64,000 bases of DNA from Erysipelotrichaceae bacterium. GTDB taxonomy: Bacteria > Bacillota_I > Bacilli_A > Erysipelotrichales > Erysipelotrichaceae. The notes beneath the pieces were generated by a model. The model worked only from the letters and a program-made list of their open reading frames with translations. It had not been told where the DNA came from and did no database searches. The position numbers and the translations under genes are program-made. Positions within the stretch are counted from its first letter, which is position 1, and the number at the start of each line of letters is the position of its first letter. This document shows, one piece after another, positions 38,787-47,716 of the stretch. The DNA is taken from positions 148,564 to 212,563 of the forward strand of contig JAFWFS010000027.1 of NCBI GenBank assembly GCA_017515475.1, read 5' to 3'.

Positions 38787-39672
38787 TGATTTGATTCAGA
38801 AAGGATATATACTGATCGGCGATTTCTCTATCGCCGATTTTTATCTGGTTGCCGTAGGATGTAAGTCTGGAGAAGAAGGCATCGTTGATGCTGGCTTTCA
38901 GGGAGAATCCGTTTCTGGTAAAGACGATATTCGGAAAATCATCCTGCAGTCTGTTTCTGATGGATTCTGAATCTTCCATGATCTCTGCAACAACGGTCTT
39001 CGTCTTGCCGGAATAGAAGGCATTGCTGCTTTCTCTGATATGATCAATGATCCTGCTTTTCGGAATGGACAAGCCGTCTTCACGATCACTTAAACGGGAA
39101 GAGACCATGTTGTCGAAGCGCGTGTGATAGATCTTGTCCTTTTCTGGATAGTGGTAGTAGAGGTAATAATAGTCGTTCTGGCGGTAAAGAAAGATCGGAG
39201 CGATCTCTTCTTCGTTCTTGCCTTTTCTTCTGATAAACAGCATTCTACGGTTTCTGATGGCATACAGAGAGTCTTCTAGACGGTTCAGGAACTTCTTGTC
39301 TGAATGCCTGTTCTGATATTCCAGCTCTTCCAGGAAGTCCGTATCATATTCCGAGATAAAGGAATAAAGTTTCTCCTTCAAATCATCCAGAAATTTCTCG
39401 TCCAGGTTTTTCAGGGAATTCAGAGAATCGACGATGATCTTGATTTCGGAAAGAGAGAAGGGCGCTTCATCCAGATAATACCCGTTTTCGTATTCGATCT
39501 CGCCGACAGATTCGGATATCTCTCTGATATCGTCATAGAGGGTTTTGCGATTGGCTACCGCAATCCCTTCTTCTTCCAGTAAAGAAACGATCTCATTCAG
39601 GCCCAGCCTGTGATCCATGTCGGAGTTTCTTCTGAATATTTCAAGCAGTTTCAGCAGTCTTTTCTTATTCAT
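38752..39672 (-). CDS. HTH-WYL transcription regulator
   Basis: 306 residues: an N-terminal HTH (KRLLKLLEIFRRNSDMDHRL ... RKTLYDDIREIS) and a WYL-type ligand-sensing domain (APIFLYRQNDYYYLYYHY ... YHTRFDNM), then a C-terminal dimer extension. WYL regulators sense small molecules or nucleic acid ligands. The gene starts from a promoter with TTGTCC, 17 bases and TACAAT, six bases before the ATG, so its mRNA is probably leaderless. An 18-bp palindrome overlaps this promoter and that of the divergent membrane protein gene, pointing to autoregulation. Confidence 0.85.
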   Translation of the reverse strand: MNKKRLLKLLEIFRRNSDMDHRLGLNEIVSLLEEEGIAVANRKTLYDDIREISESVGEIEYENGYYLDEAPFSLSEIKIIVDSLNSLKNLDEKFLDDLKEKLYSFISEYDTDFLEELEYQNRHSDKKFLNRLEDSLYAIRNRRMLFIRRKGKNEEEIAPIFLYRQNDYYYLYYHYPEKDKIYHTRFDNMVSSRLSDREDGLSIPKSRIIDHIRESSNAFYSGKTKTVVAEIMEDSESIRNRLQDDFPNIVFTRNGFSLKASINDAFFSRLTSYGNQIKIGDREIADQYISFLNQIITRNSPERRSS

Positions 39673-39678
39673 GTCTTA

Positions 39679-39707
39679 ATTGTATATCTGTCCGAATATT
39701 TGGACAA
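39679..39707 (-). promoter_or_regulatory. Promoter of leaderless WYL regulator
   Basis: TTGTCC (39707-39702), 17-base spacer, TACAAT (39684-39679), then TAAGAC and the ATG at 39672. Confidence 0.72.
39689..39706. promoter_or_regulatory. 18-bp palindrome, likely WYL-regulator operator
   Basis: TGTCCGAATATTTGGACA, symmetric apart from one base pair. It fills the -35 and spacer of the WYL gene promoter and overlaps a TTGGAC that can serve as -35 for the divergent gene at 39752. Confidence 0.6.
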
Positions 39708-39751
39708 TACCGTATTTCATCTATCCTATGATGTAGTCAGGAGGCAGGAAG

Positions 39752-40282
39752 ATGAAAAGACTACTGATCTACAATTACTGGACGATGATATTTGCCTGGT
39801 GCATGTATCTGAACGGATGGAGTCTGTTTGGAACTGCGGCAGGTATTCTGGCGGGAGTTTTACTGCTGGCGGTGAAGAGTGAGGCTGATCCGTGGCGTAT
39901 TGCTGTCGTCGGCGTGCTGATGTACTGTCCGATCCTGTTGGCATTGAGTTTTTCCAGGATCCCGTTCTTTTTTTCCGGATCATATTTCTTTCTCGCTGCG
40001 GTATGTCTGAATACGGCAGTCGTAAACGAGTATCTGTATCTCTTCAGGGTTAAAGCTATCATGCCGGTTCTGGTGATCATGCTGATCAGCATAGGCGTTC
40101 TGACGGTGCTGATAGGTCTACTTCCTTCGGGACTGTATGCGCTCTTTGGGAAGCCGAATCTCTATCTGATGGATGCCTTCATTTTCCTGCCTTACCTGAT
40201 TCCGGCCGCAGCCTGCGTTATTTATAAGACCTGTCTGCTTCATGCCAGTGAAGGCAGACAGAAAAAAAGCCTACTGCAGTAG
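39752..40282 (+). CDS. Membrane protein of unknown function (YhhN-like topology)
   Basis: 176 residues with six or so membrane helices covering almost the whole chain (for example GILAGVLLLAV, IMPVLVIMLISIGVLTVLIG, FIFLPYLIPAAACVIY). AGGAGG precedes the ATG. The size and spacing recall small lysoplasmalogenase-type (YhhN) membrane proteins, but I cannot see decisive residues, so this is only a suggestion. It is divergent from the WYL gene and shares the palindrome, so it is the probable regulated target. Confidence 0.65.
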   Translation: MKRLLIYNYWTMIFAWCMYLNGWSLFGTAAGILAGVLLLAVKSEADPWRIAVVGVLMYCPILLALSFSRIPFFFSGSYFFLAAVCLNTAVVNEYLYLFRVKAIMPVLVIMLISIGVLTVLIGLLPSGLYALFGKPNLYLMDAFIFLPYLIPAAACVIYKTCLLHASEGRQKKSLLQ

Positions 40283-40289
40283 GCTTTTT
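40264..40289. terminator. Two-way terminator
   Basis: AAAAAGCCTACTG / CAGTAGGCTTTTT, an almost perfect palindrome between the membrane protein gene and ispG. Confidence 0.85.
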
Positions 40290-40291
40290 GT

Positions 40292-41326
40292 TTAGAGCTT
40301 TTCGATTTCTTCTTTCAGGGTTTGAATGATCTGGTCCTGCGGTATGGTTCTAACGATCCGGCCTTTCTTGAACAGAATTGCGCTCTGCTTGCCTCCGGCA
40401 ACGCCGATATCGGCCCGAGCCGCTTCCTGCGGTCCGTTGACCGGACATCCCATGATGGCGACGCTGATATCCTTGTCTACCGTTTCCAGATATGCTTCCA
40501 TCTCTTTGACGATCGGCAGCATGTCGTACTGCAGCCTGCCGCAGGTAGGGCAGGAGATCAGGTTGGCTACGTCTTTCTTCAAGCCGCAGGCTCTTAAGAG
40601 TTTTCTGGCGACTCTGACTTCTTCGATTGGATCATCGGAGATGGAAATACGGATCGTATCCCCGATTCCATCCAGCAATAGATTGCCTAGGGCCAGAGAG
40701 GATTTGATCGTACTGTTGAGCAGCCCGCCGGCCTCCGTAACGCCCAGGTGCAAAGGGTATGGAAAGGTTTCCGCAGCCAGATGGTAGGCCTTGATGCATT
40801 CCAGCGGGTCGGATGACTTGAATGACAGACAGATGTCATGAAAATCCAGAGCTTCCAGGATTCTCAGGTGGTCCTTTGCCGATTCGATCATCGCTTCTTC
40901 GGAATGCGTATATTTTCTGTTCAGACTTCCGGCGTTGATGCCGATACGGATCGGAATGCTTCTCTCTTTACACAGTTTTACGATTTCTCTGATCTTGTCT
41001 TCGTCTTCGATGTTTCCGGGATTCAGGCGGATCTTGTCCGTTCCAGAAAGTATAGCCTGAATGGCGAAATCCGGATTGAAATGAATATCGCTGACCAGAG
41101 GAATGTGGATCTGTTCCTTGATCCGTTTTACGGCCAGGGCATCTTCCTTGTCCAGAATGGCGACACGGATGATCTCGCATCCCGCCTCTTCCAGTCTCAG
41201 GATCTGCTTTACTGTCGAATCGACATCCTTGGTTCTGGTATTGGTCATCGACTGAATGACGACTTTATTCTGTCCGCCGATCTGTTCGTTACCTACATGG
41301 ATCGGCCTGGTTTGTGATCTGTTCAT
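40292..41326 (-). CDS. ispG: 4-hydroxy-3-methylbut-2-en-1-yl diphosphate synthase
   Basis: 344 residues. An iron-sulfur enzyme of the MEP isoprenoid route. The three cluster Cys and the Glu ligand lie in the C-terminal part (LISCPTCGRLQYD and AIMGCPVNGPQEA). The TIM-barrel start QSMTNTRTKDVDSTVKQ and RIGINAGSLN are conserved. The ATG at 41326 lacks a Shine-Dalgarno and sits six bases after TATAAT (41338-41333). It lies 24 bases downstream of csoR but seems to have its own promoter. Confidence 0.95.
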   Translation of the reverse strand: MNRSQTRPIHVGNEQIGGQNKVVIQSMTNTRTKDVDSTVKQILRLEEAGCEIIRVAILDKEDALAVKRIKEQIHIPLVSDIHFNPDFAIQAILSGTDKIRLNPGNIEDEDKIREIVKLCKERSIPIRIGINAGSLNRKYTHSEEAMIESAKDHLRILEALDFHDICLSFKSSDPLECIKAYHLAAETFPYPLHLGVTEAGGLLNSTIKSSLALGNLLLDGIGDTIRISISDDPIEEVRVARKLLRACGLKKDVANLISCPTCGRLQYDMLPIVKEMEAYLETVDKDISVAIMGCPVNGPQEAARADIGVAGGKQSAILFKKGRIVRTIPQDQIIQTLKEEIEKL

Positions 41327-41332
41327 ACGTCT

Positions 41333-41338
41333 ATTATA
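41333..41338 (-). promoter_or_regulatory. -10 box of leaderless ispG
   Basis: TATAAT then AGACGT then the ATG at 41326; six-base gap, weak -35. Confidence 0.62.
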
Positions 41339-41350
41339 GTATAAAAAGCC

Positions 41351-41608
41351 CTAGATTTGTTTCTCTAAGGCCTTAATGACTTCATCGATCTTCTGGTCGT
41401 CACCGTTTTTTATCGCCGTTCTGACGCAGCTGTCGATGTGGTTCTTCAGGATCAGATTGTTTGTCTTTTTTAATAGAGCTCTTGTTGCCATGAGCTGATC
41501 GGAAACATCCAGACAGTAGCGGTCTTCATCGATCATCTTGATGATGCCTTCCAGCTGTCCCTTGGCGATCGTCAGAAACTTCTTTACCTGTTCGTGATCC
41601 TTACTCAT
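41351..41608 (-). CDS. csoR: Copper-sensing repressor CsoR
   Basis: 85 residues of the CsoR/RcnR (DUF156) family. The Cu(I) ligand set Cys32, His57, Cys61 (RYCLDV and LKNHIDSCV) is complete, which favours copper over nickel or formaldehyde sensing. It overlaps the copA stop by 8 bp, so copA-csoR is one operon controlled by its own product through the operator at copA. Confidence 0.93.
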   Translation of the reverse strand: MSKDHEQVKKFLTIAKGQLEGIIKMIDEDRYCLDVSDQLMATRALLKKTNNLILKNHIDSCVRTAIKNGDDQKIDEVIKALEKQI

Positions 41609-43940
41609 CTAGAATTCCGGTAACGGTATAGCCGGCATCGGTAACGGCTTCCCTGATCTGTTCATTGTTGAGTGCGGTATCTGACAGATATGCTTTTCCT
41701 TCTTCCAGAGAAACCCTTACATCGGCTCCAAGATTCTTTAATGCCTCCTCTACGTGGGCGGCGCAGTGCATGCACATCATGCCATCGATCAGTACGGTTT
41801 TGTTCATCTTCTTGATTTCCTCCTTTTTTACTGAATTTATTCTTAGTGCGTTGCTTAGCACAAATATTGAACTGACTGACATCGTCAGCGCTCCGATCAT
41901 CGGATTGAGAGACAGGCCCAGCGGCTTGTAGAAAGCGCCTGCCGCCAAAGGGATAAACAGAGCATTATAGAACAGAGCCCAGAACAGATTCTGTCTGATC
42001 ACCGACATCGTCTTACGGGCAAGATCGACCATGAACGATACATCAAGGATACTGTTGGTCATCAGTACGACATCGCTGGTCGCATAGGCAATATCTGTTC
42101 CGTTGGCTACGGAGAAGGATACATCGGCAGCCGAAAGGGCAATCGCATCGTTAACGCCGTCTCCGACCATGGCCGTCTTTCCTGATTCTTTCTTTTCGTT
42201 TACGGTTTTGTGTTTATCCTGCGGTGTTACGGAAGACAGATACTCTGTGATGTTCAGTTTTCTTGCGATATTGCCAGCCGTTATTTCGTTGTCTCCGGTA
42301 CACATGATCGGCGTGATGCCCCGCCTCTGTAAAGAAGCAATTGCCGCTACTGAACTGTCTTTCAGGACATCTGCCAGATAGACGATGCCTAAGATCCGCT
42401 CGTTTTTCCCGACACAGATGAAAGAATAGTTGTTTTCTCTCGCATAGCCGATATCTTCCGGGATTTCTCTGGTGAAACGGCTGAGCAGTTTCAGGTTGCC
42501 CGCATAGTAGCTGTCCTTTCCATTATGGGCCAGAATGCCTTCGGCAGAGATCTGTTCAAAGTCATCGAAGTTTAGATCTCCACCTGGATACTTCTCGCTG
42601 ATCGCCTTGGCGATCGGGTGAGAGGAGTGTTTCTCCAGAGAAGACAGAACATTGAGGAATGAACTGTCATACTCCTTCAGATCGATGATCTCCAGTTTGT
42701 TTTTGGTTAGTGTTCCGGTCTTGTCCAGGATGACGTATTTCAGCTTTCCTGCCACTTCCAGAACTTCAGGATTCTTGATAAGGACGCCGTTTCTGGCGGC
42801 ATTTCCTGTCGCTACCATGACTGCGGCCGGAGTTGCCAGGCCAAGGGCACATGGACAGCTGATGACCAGTACGGACATGGCGAAGTTCAGGGCCTTCTCC
42901 AGGTCTTTATCCGTGATCATCCAGATGACAAATGTCACTAAGGCGATTCCGATGACGCTGAAGACGAAGTAGTTTGATACGGTATCCGCAAACTTCTCTA
43001 CCGGGATCTTCGACATGGTTGCCTGTTTGGTTAACGATATGATCTTGGAAAGGGTCGTCTGGGCGCTGTTTCTGGTGACTTTCACCCTGATCTCGCCGTT
43101 CATGTTGACGGTACCGCCGATCACTTCGTCATCAACCGACTTTGTCTGCGGAAGGGATTCTCCGGTAATCATGGATTCATCGATCGAGGATGATCCGGAA
43201 ATGATCACGCCGTCCTGCGGGATCGATTCGCCCGGTCCGACTACAACGATATCATCTTTCTTCAGATCATCGATCGGAATGATGATAACCTCATCTTCTT
43301 TTACCAGATTCGCCTGCATCGGTATCAGGGTTGCCAGGCCTCTGATCGTCTTGGCGGCTTTCTTCTTGTTGCTGCCTTCGATATACTTGCCGATCGATAC
43401 GATGACCGGAACCATGGCTGCCGTTTCGAAATACAGATGATAGGAATGGTCTCCGGAAAACAGAACGTACAGAGAGTACAGATAGGATACAAAGGATGAT
43501 ATTGATACAAGGGAATCCATGTTCGGTTTCAGATGGAACAAAGCGAGGAATCCCGATCTGTAGTGACGGAAGTTCAGCAGAATGATGATTGTAGAAAGAA
43601 CCAGCTGAACGTAGTCTCCGTAAGACGGGACATGGAGACCGAACATATGGCCCATCGAGAAATACATCAGGATCAGAATCAGAACGCAGGAAATCAGCAG
43701 TCTGATCTTATCCATGTCGATTCCTTCGTTCTTGTGAATCACCAGTTCATAACCGGCATCCTTAACGGCTTTCGCCAGGATCTCTTCGTTTGTTTTGCTT
43801 TCATCAAAACTGACGCTGGCTTCATTTTCCAGCAGATTGATCTTGCATTCCAGAACGCCCGGCGTATTCTTCAGGGCTCTTTCAACGTTTCCTTTACAGA
43901 TGACACAGGTCATCCCTTTTACTTCATAAGTCTTTTCCAT
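41601..43940 (-). CDS. copA: Copper-translocating P1B-type ATPase with HMA domains at both ends
   Basis: 779 residues from the ATG at 43940, which has a GGGGGGG site upstream. The N-terminal metal-binding domain has CVIC; the membrane CPC is in [12 protein letters not shown]; phosphorylation site DKTGTLTKN; hinge [10 protein letters not shown]. After the last helices a second HMA domain with CMHC occupies about residues 710-779. Most CopA proteins carry HMA domains only at the N-terminus, so the C-terminal one looks like a fused CopZ chaperone. It pumps Cu(I) out of the cytoplasm. Confidence 0.95.
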   Translation of the reverse strand: MEKTYEVKGMTCVICKGNVERALKNTPGVLECKINLLENEASVSFDESKTNEEILAKAVKDAGYELVIHKNEGIDMDKIRLLISCVLILILMYFSMGHMFGLHVPSYGDYVQLVLSTIIILLNFRHYRSGFLALFHLKPNMDSLVSISSFVSYLYSLYVLFSGDHSYHLYFETAAMVPVIVSIGKYIEGSNKKKAAKTIRGLATLIPMQANLVKEDEVIIIPIDDLKKDDIVVVGPGESIPQDGVIISGSSSIDESMITGESLPQTKSVDDEVIGGTVNMNGEIRVKVTRNSAQTTLSKIISLTKQATMSKIPVEKFADTVSNYFVFSVIGIALVTFVIWMITDKDLEKALNFAMSVLVISCPCALGLATPAAVMVATGNAARNGVLIKNPEVLEVAGKLKYVILDKTGTLTKNKLEIIDLKEYDSSFLNVLSSLEKHSSHPIAKAISEKYPGGDLNFDDFEQISAEGILAHNGKDSYYAGNLKLLSRFTREIPEDIGYARENNYSFICVGKNERILGIVYLADVLKDSSVAAIASLQRRGITPIMCTGDNEITAGNIARKLNITEYLSSVTPQDKHKTVNEKKESGKTAMVGDGVNDAIALSAADVSFSVANGTDIAYATSDVVLMTNSILDVSFMVDLARKTMSVIRQNLFWALFYNALFIPLAAGAFYKPLGLSLNPMIGALTMSVSSIFVLSNALRINSVKKEEIKKMNKTVLIDGMMCMHCAAHVEEALKNLGADVRVSLEEGKAYLSDTALNNEQIREAVTDAGYTVTGILDE

Positions 43941-43942
43941 AG

Positions 43943-43959
43943 ATACCCCCCCAGGGTAT
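43943..43959. promoter_or_regulatory. CsoR-like operator of copA-csoR
   Basis: GC-rich pseudo-palindrome ATACCC-N5-GGGTAT read on either strand, just downstream of the -10 and containing the poly-G Shine-Dalgarno site of copA. Confidence 0.75.
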
Positions 43960-43965
43960 ATAATC

Positions 43966-43994
43966 ATTTTATCATCTTATGATTCACAAGACAA
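43966..43994 (-). promoter_or_regulatory. copA promoter
   Basis: Minus strand TTGTCT (43994-43989), 17-base spacer, TAAAAT (43971-43966); the operator covers the expected start site. Confidence 0.65.
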
Positions 43995-43999
43995 TAAAG

Positions 44000-44005
44000 T
44001 ATAAT
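44000..44005 (+). promoter_or_regulatory. -10 box of leaderless dnaE
   Basis: TATAAT then AGAAAT then the ATG at 44012; six-base gap and no ribosome-binding site. Confidence 0.65.
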
Positions 44006-44011
44006 AGAAAT

Positions 44012-47000
44012 ATGAGCTGTCCGCTGTATATCCGTAGTGTCTATAGCCTGCTTTCATCCATGTGCACGATCGATGGAATCGTTTCTTATGGGAAAAAATA
44101 CGGATATACGCATCTGGGTCTGGTTGACAGGAACGTGCTGGCAGGAGCCATGTCGTTCAAGAAAGCCTGCGAGAAGGCCGGAATCCATCCGGTGTACGGT
44201 CTGGAATTTGAAATCAGGATCGAAGACAGGACTCACGTGGCGGTTCTTTATGCGAAAAACGATGCGGGTTTTGAAAACCTGATGAAGCTTTCGAGCCGCA
44301 TCTGTACCGGAGAAGACAGAACAATCGATGTTGAAACATTAAACAGATACCGCGGAGAATGCATCCTCGTCCTTCTTTCGGACGATATGCCTTTGACTTA
44401 TGCGGCCGACCGGGACATGAATCTGCAGGAAGCGCTGGACAGCCAAAGGGAGCTGTTTGGCGATTATACCGTTGGACTGATGGACCACGATATCGCGATG
44501 AATGCCAACCGCGACAGGAAGATCAAGGAACTGCTGAAAAAGAATCGCGTTCCGATGATCGCCTTAAACAGAACCTATTATCTGGAAAGAGACGACTACG
44601 AGGATTATGAGATCCTGAAGTGCATCAGAGACAAAAGAATCTACGAGCACGATTCAGCCATACTGGAAAGCGGAAGATACCTGCTTAGCAGACCGGAATA
44701 CAATGCCCTTTATGAACAGGATGAACTGATCAGCACCGATCTGTTTGCGCAGAACTGCCGGGTCGATATGGCTTTTCATACATCTCTGCCACAGTATGAA
44801 AACAAGAAAAGCATTCCTTCGAAAGACTATCTGGTCGCCTTGTGCAACGAAGGGCTGAAACGGAGACTTAAGAATAACGTTCCCGATGTTTACAGGAAAC
44901 GTCTTGACTATGAACTGAGCGTCATCCTGAAAATGCATTTTGAGGACTATTTCCTCATCGTCTACGACTTTATTCTTTATGCCAAGAAACAGAACATTCT
45001 GGTCGGACCGGGGAGGGGATCCGCTGCCGGTTCACTGGTTTCCTACTGTCTGGGCATTACGGATATCGATCCGCTGAAATACGGTCTGCTTTTTGAACGG
45101 TTCCTCAATCCGGAACGCATCTCCATGCCGGATATCGATACCGATTTTCCGGACGACCGCAGAGATGAAGTGATCCGTTACGTCAGAGAACGCTACGGCA
45201 TCGAACATGTCGGCCATATCATTACTTACGGTACTCTGAAAGCAAAGCAGGTTCTCAGAGATGTCGGCAGAGTTCTGGACTATCCTCCAAGAGAGATCGA
45301 CAGTATCTGCAAGCTGATCCCGAACGTCGTAAACATGGATCTGGACAAGGCATATGCGACATTGCCTCTGTTTAAACAGAAGATCGAATCCGAACAGCGC
45401 TACCGCAGACTCTATCAGATCGCCAGAAAACTGGAATTCTTCCCGCGTCATGAATCGACCCATGCCGCCGGCATCGTTATGTCCAGAAAACCGTTGGAAG
45501 AAGTCGTTCCGGTAATTAGGATCGAAGACGACATCTATTCGACCCAGTATACGATGGAACATCTGGAAGAACTCGGCCTGATCAAGATGGATTTCCTGGG
45601 ATTAAGAAACCTTGGCATCATAGCCGAGATTACCACAGACATTCAGAAAGATGAAACATTCAGCCTGAAGGACATCCCTCTGGATGATCCAAAGACTTTC
45701 AGACTTATTCAGGACGTCAACGTATCCGGCGTATTCCAGCTGGAATCCTCCGGTATGCGCAATCTGATCCGCAAGATGAAACCTGTCAGTTTCGAAGAAA
45801 TCGCCGTGGCGATCGCTCTGTTCCGCCCGGGTCCGATGAAAAATATTCCTGCTTTTCTGGAAAACCGAGCTCATCCGGAAAGCGTCAACTACCTTCATCC
45901 GAATCTAAAACCGATCCTTGAAGAGACGTACGGCATCATTGTCTATCAGGAGCAGATCATCAATATCGCCAGAGTCATGGCCGGTTTTACCTATGGCAAG
46001 GCTGATATCTTGAGAAAAGCCATGTCCAAGAAGAAACTGAACGAACTGGAAAAACTCTATCCGGACTTCATTGACGGATGTCTGAAAAAAGGATACGGCA
46101 GGCAGCTTGCGGAGAAGGTATATGAACTCATTCTGGAATTCGCAAACTACGGTTTCGGCAAAGCCCATTCCATCGCCTATGCCATGGTTGCCTATCAGCT
46201 GGCCTATCTGAAAGCCAACTATCCGCTGTACTTCTATAAAGCACTGCTGAACGGAGTCATCGGTTCACAATCCAAGACCTATGACTACATCGCCGAATGT
46301 CTGAACATCAAACAGAAGGTAAGGGGAATATCCCTGAATGAATCGGAAACGGCTTATCAGATCAAAGACGGAGCCATCGTCATGCCGTTTGGCGTGTGCA
46401 AGGATGTAGGTACGATTTCCGCAGCAAAGATTCTTGAAGAAAGAGAAAACGGGCCGTTCAGGGACTATATCGATGCGGTAAAGAGACTGACCCTGAAGGG
46501 TGTTGAAAGAAACGTCCTGGAGAACCTGATCTATGCGGGCGCTTTCGACAGTTTCGGCTATTCCCGGCATACGATGATCAACGCCTTAAGCAATGTCATC
46601 ATGTACGCCAATGCCCACAGGGGGGAAGAATCCCTGATGGATGACTTCGATGATACGCCGATCATTGAACAGCTCAAGGACGACAACATGGTTCTTGCCG
46701 AAAACGAGAAGAACGTTCTGGGTTTCTACTTCAGTTTCAATCCGATCGCCGATGTCAAAAAGAAAAACAGCATCACTACCGAAAACCTGTATCTGCTTTC
46801 CGGAAAGATCGGGACGGTCAAAGGTTTCGGCCTGATCAAAAGGGTCAAATCGCTAAGAACCAAAAAAGGCGACATGATGGCTTTCGTGGATCTGGTTGAC
46901 GACAAGGGGGAACTGTCCCTGGCTGTCATGCCGAACCTGTATGCACAGTACGGTTCACAGCTGACAAAAGGAAAATATGTCTATTTTGAAGGCCGGATCG

Positions 47001-47044
47001 AAAAGGAAGCTTCCTGTCTGGTCAGAAACATGAGATTATTATAG
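44012..47044 (+). CDS. dnaE: DNA polymerase III alpha subunit, DnaE type
   Basis: 1010 residues from the ATG at 44012; an in-frame start at 43979 would precede the promoter box. Order: PHP domain, palm with catalytic PDIDTDFPDDRR, fingers, tandem helix-hairpin-helix, OB fold near the end. GPGRGSAAGSLVSY and FRPGPMKNIPAFL are diagnostic. The N-terminal PHP metal ligands are largely lost: LYIRSVYS replaces the His-x-His motif and LVDRN the later Asp-His, so no proofreading by this domain is expected. In Bacillota DnaE works beside PolC in starting lagging strands. The next gene (response regulator) is 12 bases away. Confidence 0.96.
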   Translation: MSCPLYIRSVYSLLSSMCTIDGIVSYGKKYGYTHLGLVDRNVLAGAMSFKKACEKAGIHPVYGLEFEIRIEDRTHVAVLYAKNDAGFENLMKLSSRICTGEDRTIDVETLNRYRGECILVLLSDDMPLTYAADRDMNLQEALDSQRELFGDYTVGLMDHDIAMNANRDRKIKELLKKNRVPMIALNRTYYLERDDYEDYEILKCIRDKRIYEHDSAILESGRYLLSRPEYNALYEQDELISTDLFAQNCRVDMAFHTSLPQYENKKSIPSKDYLVALCNEGLKRRLKNNVPDVYRKRLDYELSVILKMHFEDYFLIVYDFILYAKKQNILVGPGRGSAAGSLVSYCLGITDIDPLKYGLLFERFLNPERISMPDIDTDFPDDRRDEVIRYVRERYGIEHVGHIITYGTLKAKQVLRDVGRVLDYPPREIDSICKLIPNVVNMDLDKAYATLPLFKQKIESEQRYRRLYQIARKLEFFPRHESTHAAGIVMSRKPLEEVVPVIRIEDDIYSTQYTMEHLEELGLIKMDFLGLRNLGIIAEITTDIQKDETFSLKDIPLDDPKTFRLIQDVNVSGVFQLESSGMRNLIRKMKPVSFEEIAVAIALFRPGPMKNIPAFLENRAHPESVNYLHPNLKPILEETYGIIVYQEQIINIARVMAGFTYGKADILRKAMSKKKLNELEKLYPDFIDGCLKKGYGRQLAEKVYELILEFANYGFGKAHSIAYAMVAYQLAYLKANYPLYFYKALLNGVIGSQSKTYDYIAECLNIKQKVRGISLNESETAYQIKDGAIVMPFGVCKDVGTISAAKILEERENGPFRDYIDAVKRLTLKGVERNVLENLIYAGAFDSFGYSRHTMINALSNVIMYANAHRGEESLMDDFDDTPIIEQLKDDNMVLAENEKNVLGFYFSFNPIADVKKKNSITTENLYLLSGKIGTVKGFGLIKRVKSLRTKKGDMMAFVDLVDDKGELSLAVMPNLYAQYGSQLTKGKYVYFEGRIEKEASCLVRNMRLL

Positions 47045-47056
47045 GGGGAAACAATT

Positions 47057-47716
47057 ATGAAGATCCTGATCGTTGATGATGAAATAAAGATAAGGGAAGT
47101 CGTATCGGAATATGCCGCGGCAAACGGCTATGAATGCGACCAGGCCAGCAACGGCAGGGATGCCGTGGAAATGGTGCTAGGAAGCAGTTACGATTGCGTA
47201 GTCCTGGATATCATGATGCCGGAACTGGACGGCTTTTCCGCATGCAAGAAGATCAAATCGATACAGAATATCCCGGTGATCATGTTATCGGCAAGACAGG
47301 AGGAAGAAGACAAGCTGTTCTCCTTTGATCTGGGTGTAGATGATTACGTAACCAAGCCGTTCTCCCCGAAAGAACTGATGGCCAGGATCAAGGCGGTCTG
47401 CGACCGTTACCATGTCCATACCAACAGCCAGTATGTTTTTGAAGGACTGGTAATCGATGTTGATGGAAGAAGCGTAACGGCAGACGGCCAGAAACTGACT
47501 CTGACGCCGAAAGAACTGGATCTGCTGATCTATATGGCAAAGAACAAGAACATTGCCCTGGATAGAGAAAAACTGCTCTCAGCCGTATGGGAAACAGACT
47601 ACTATGAAGACGATCGTACGATCGATACACATGTCAAGATGCTTAGAAAAGATCTGGGCGAATATGCGAAATACATCGTTACGGTAAGAGGTGTGGGGTA
47701 CAAGTTTGAAGTTTAA
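47057..47716 (+). CDS. OmpR/PhoB-family response regulator
   Basis: 219 residues. Receiver domain with acidic pair VDDE, phosphorylated Asp in VVLDIMMPELDG, and Lys in VTKPF; C-terminal winged helix with LTPKELDLLIYMAKN and DDRTIDTHVKMLRKDLG. GGGGGAAA precedes the ATG. Its 3' end overlaps the sensor kinase gene, so both form a two-component system. No target can be inferred. Confidence 0.95.
   Translation: MKILIVDDEIKIREVVSEYAAANGYECDQASNGRDAVEMVLGSSYDCVVLDIMMPELDGFSACKKIKSIQNIPVIMLSARQEEEDKLFSFDLGVDDYVTKPFSPKELMARIKAVCDRYHVHTNSQYVFEGLVIDVDGRSVTADGQKLTLTPKELDLLIYMAKNKNIALDREKLLSAVWETDYYEDDRTIDTHVKMLRKDLGEYAKYIVTVRGVGYKFEV

Noticed and set aside
43979..44012. Upstream start for dnaE at 43979
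   Set aside because: It lies before the TATAAT box, and the extra 11 residues do not resemble the DnaE N-terminus.
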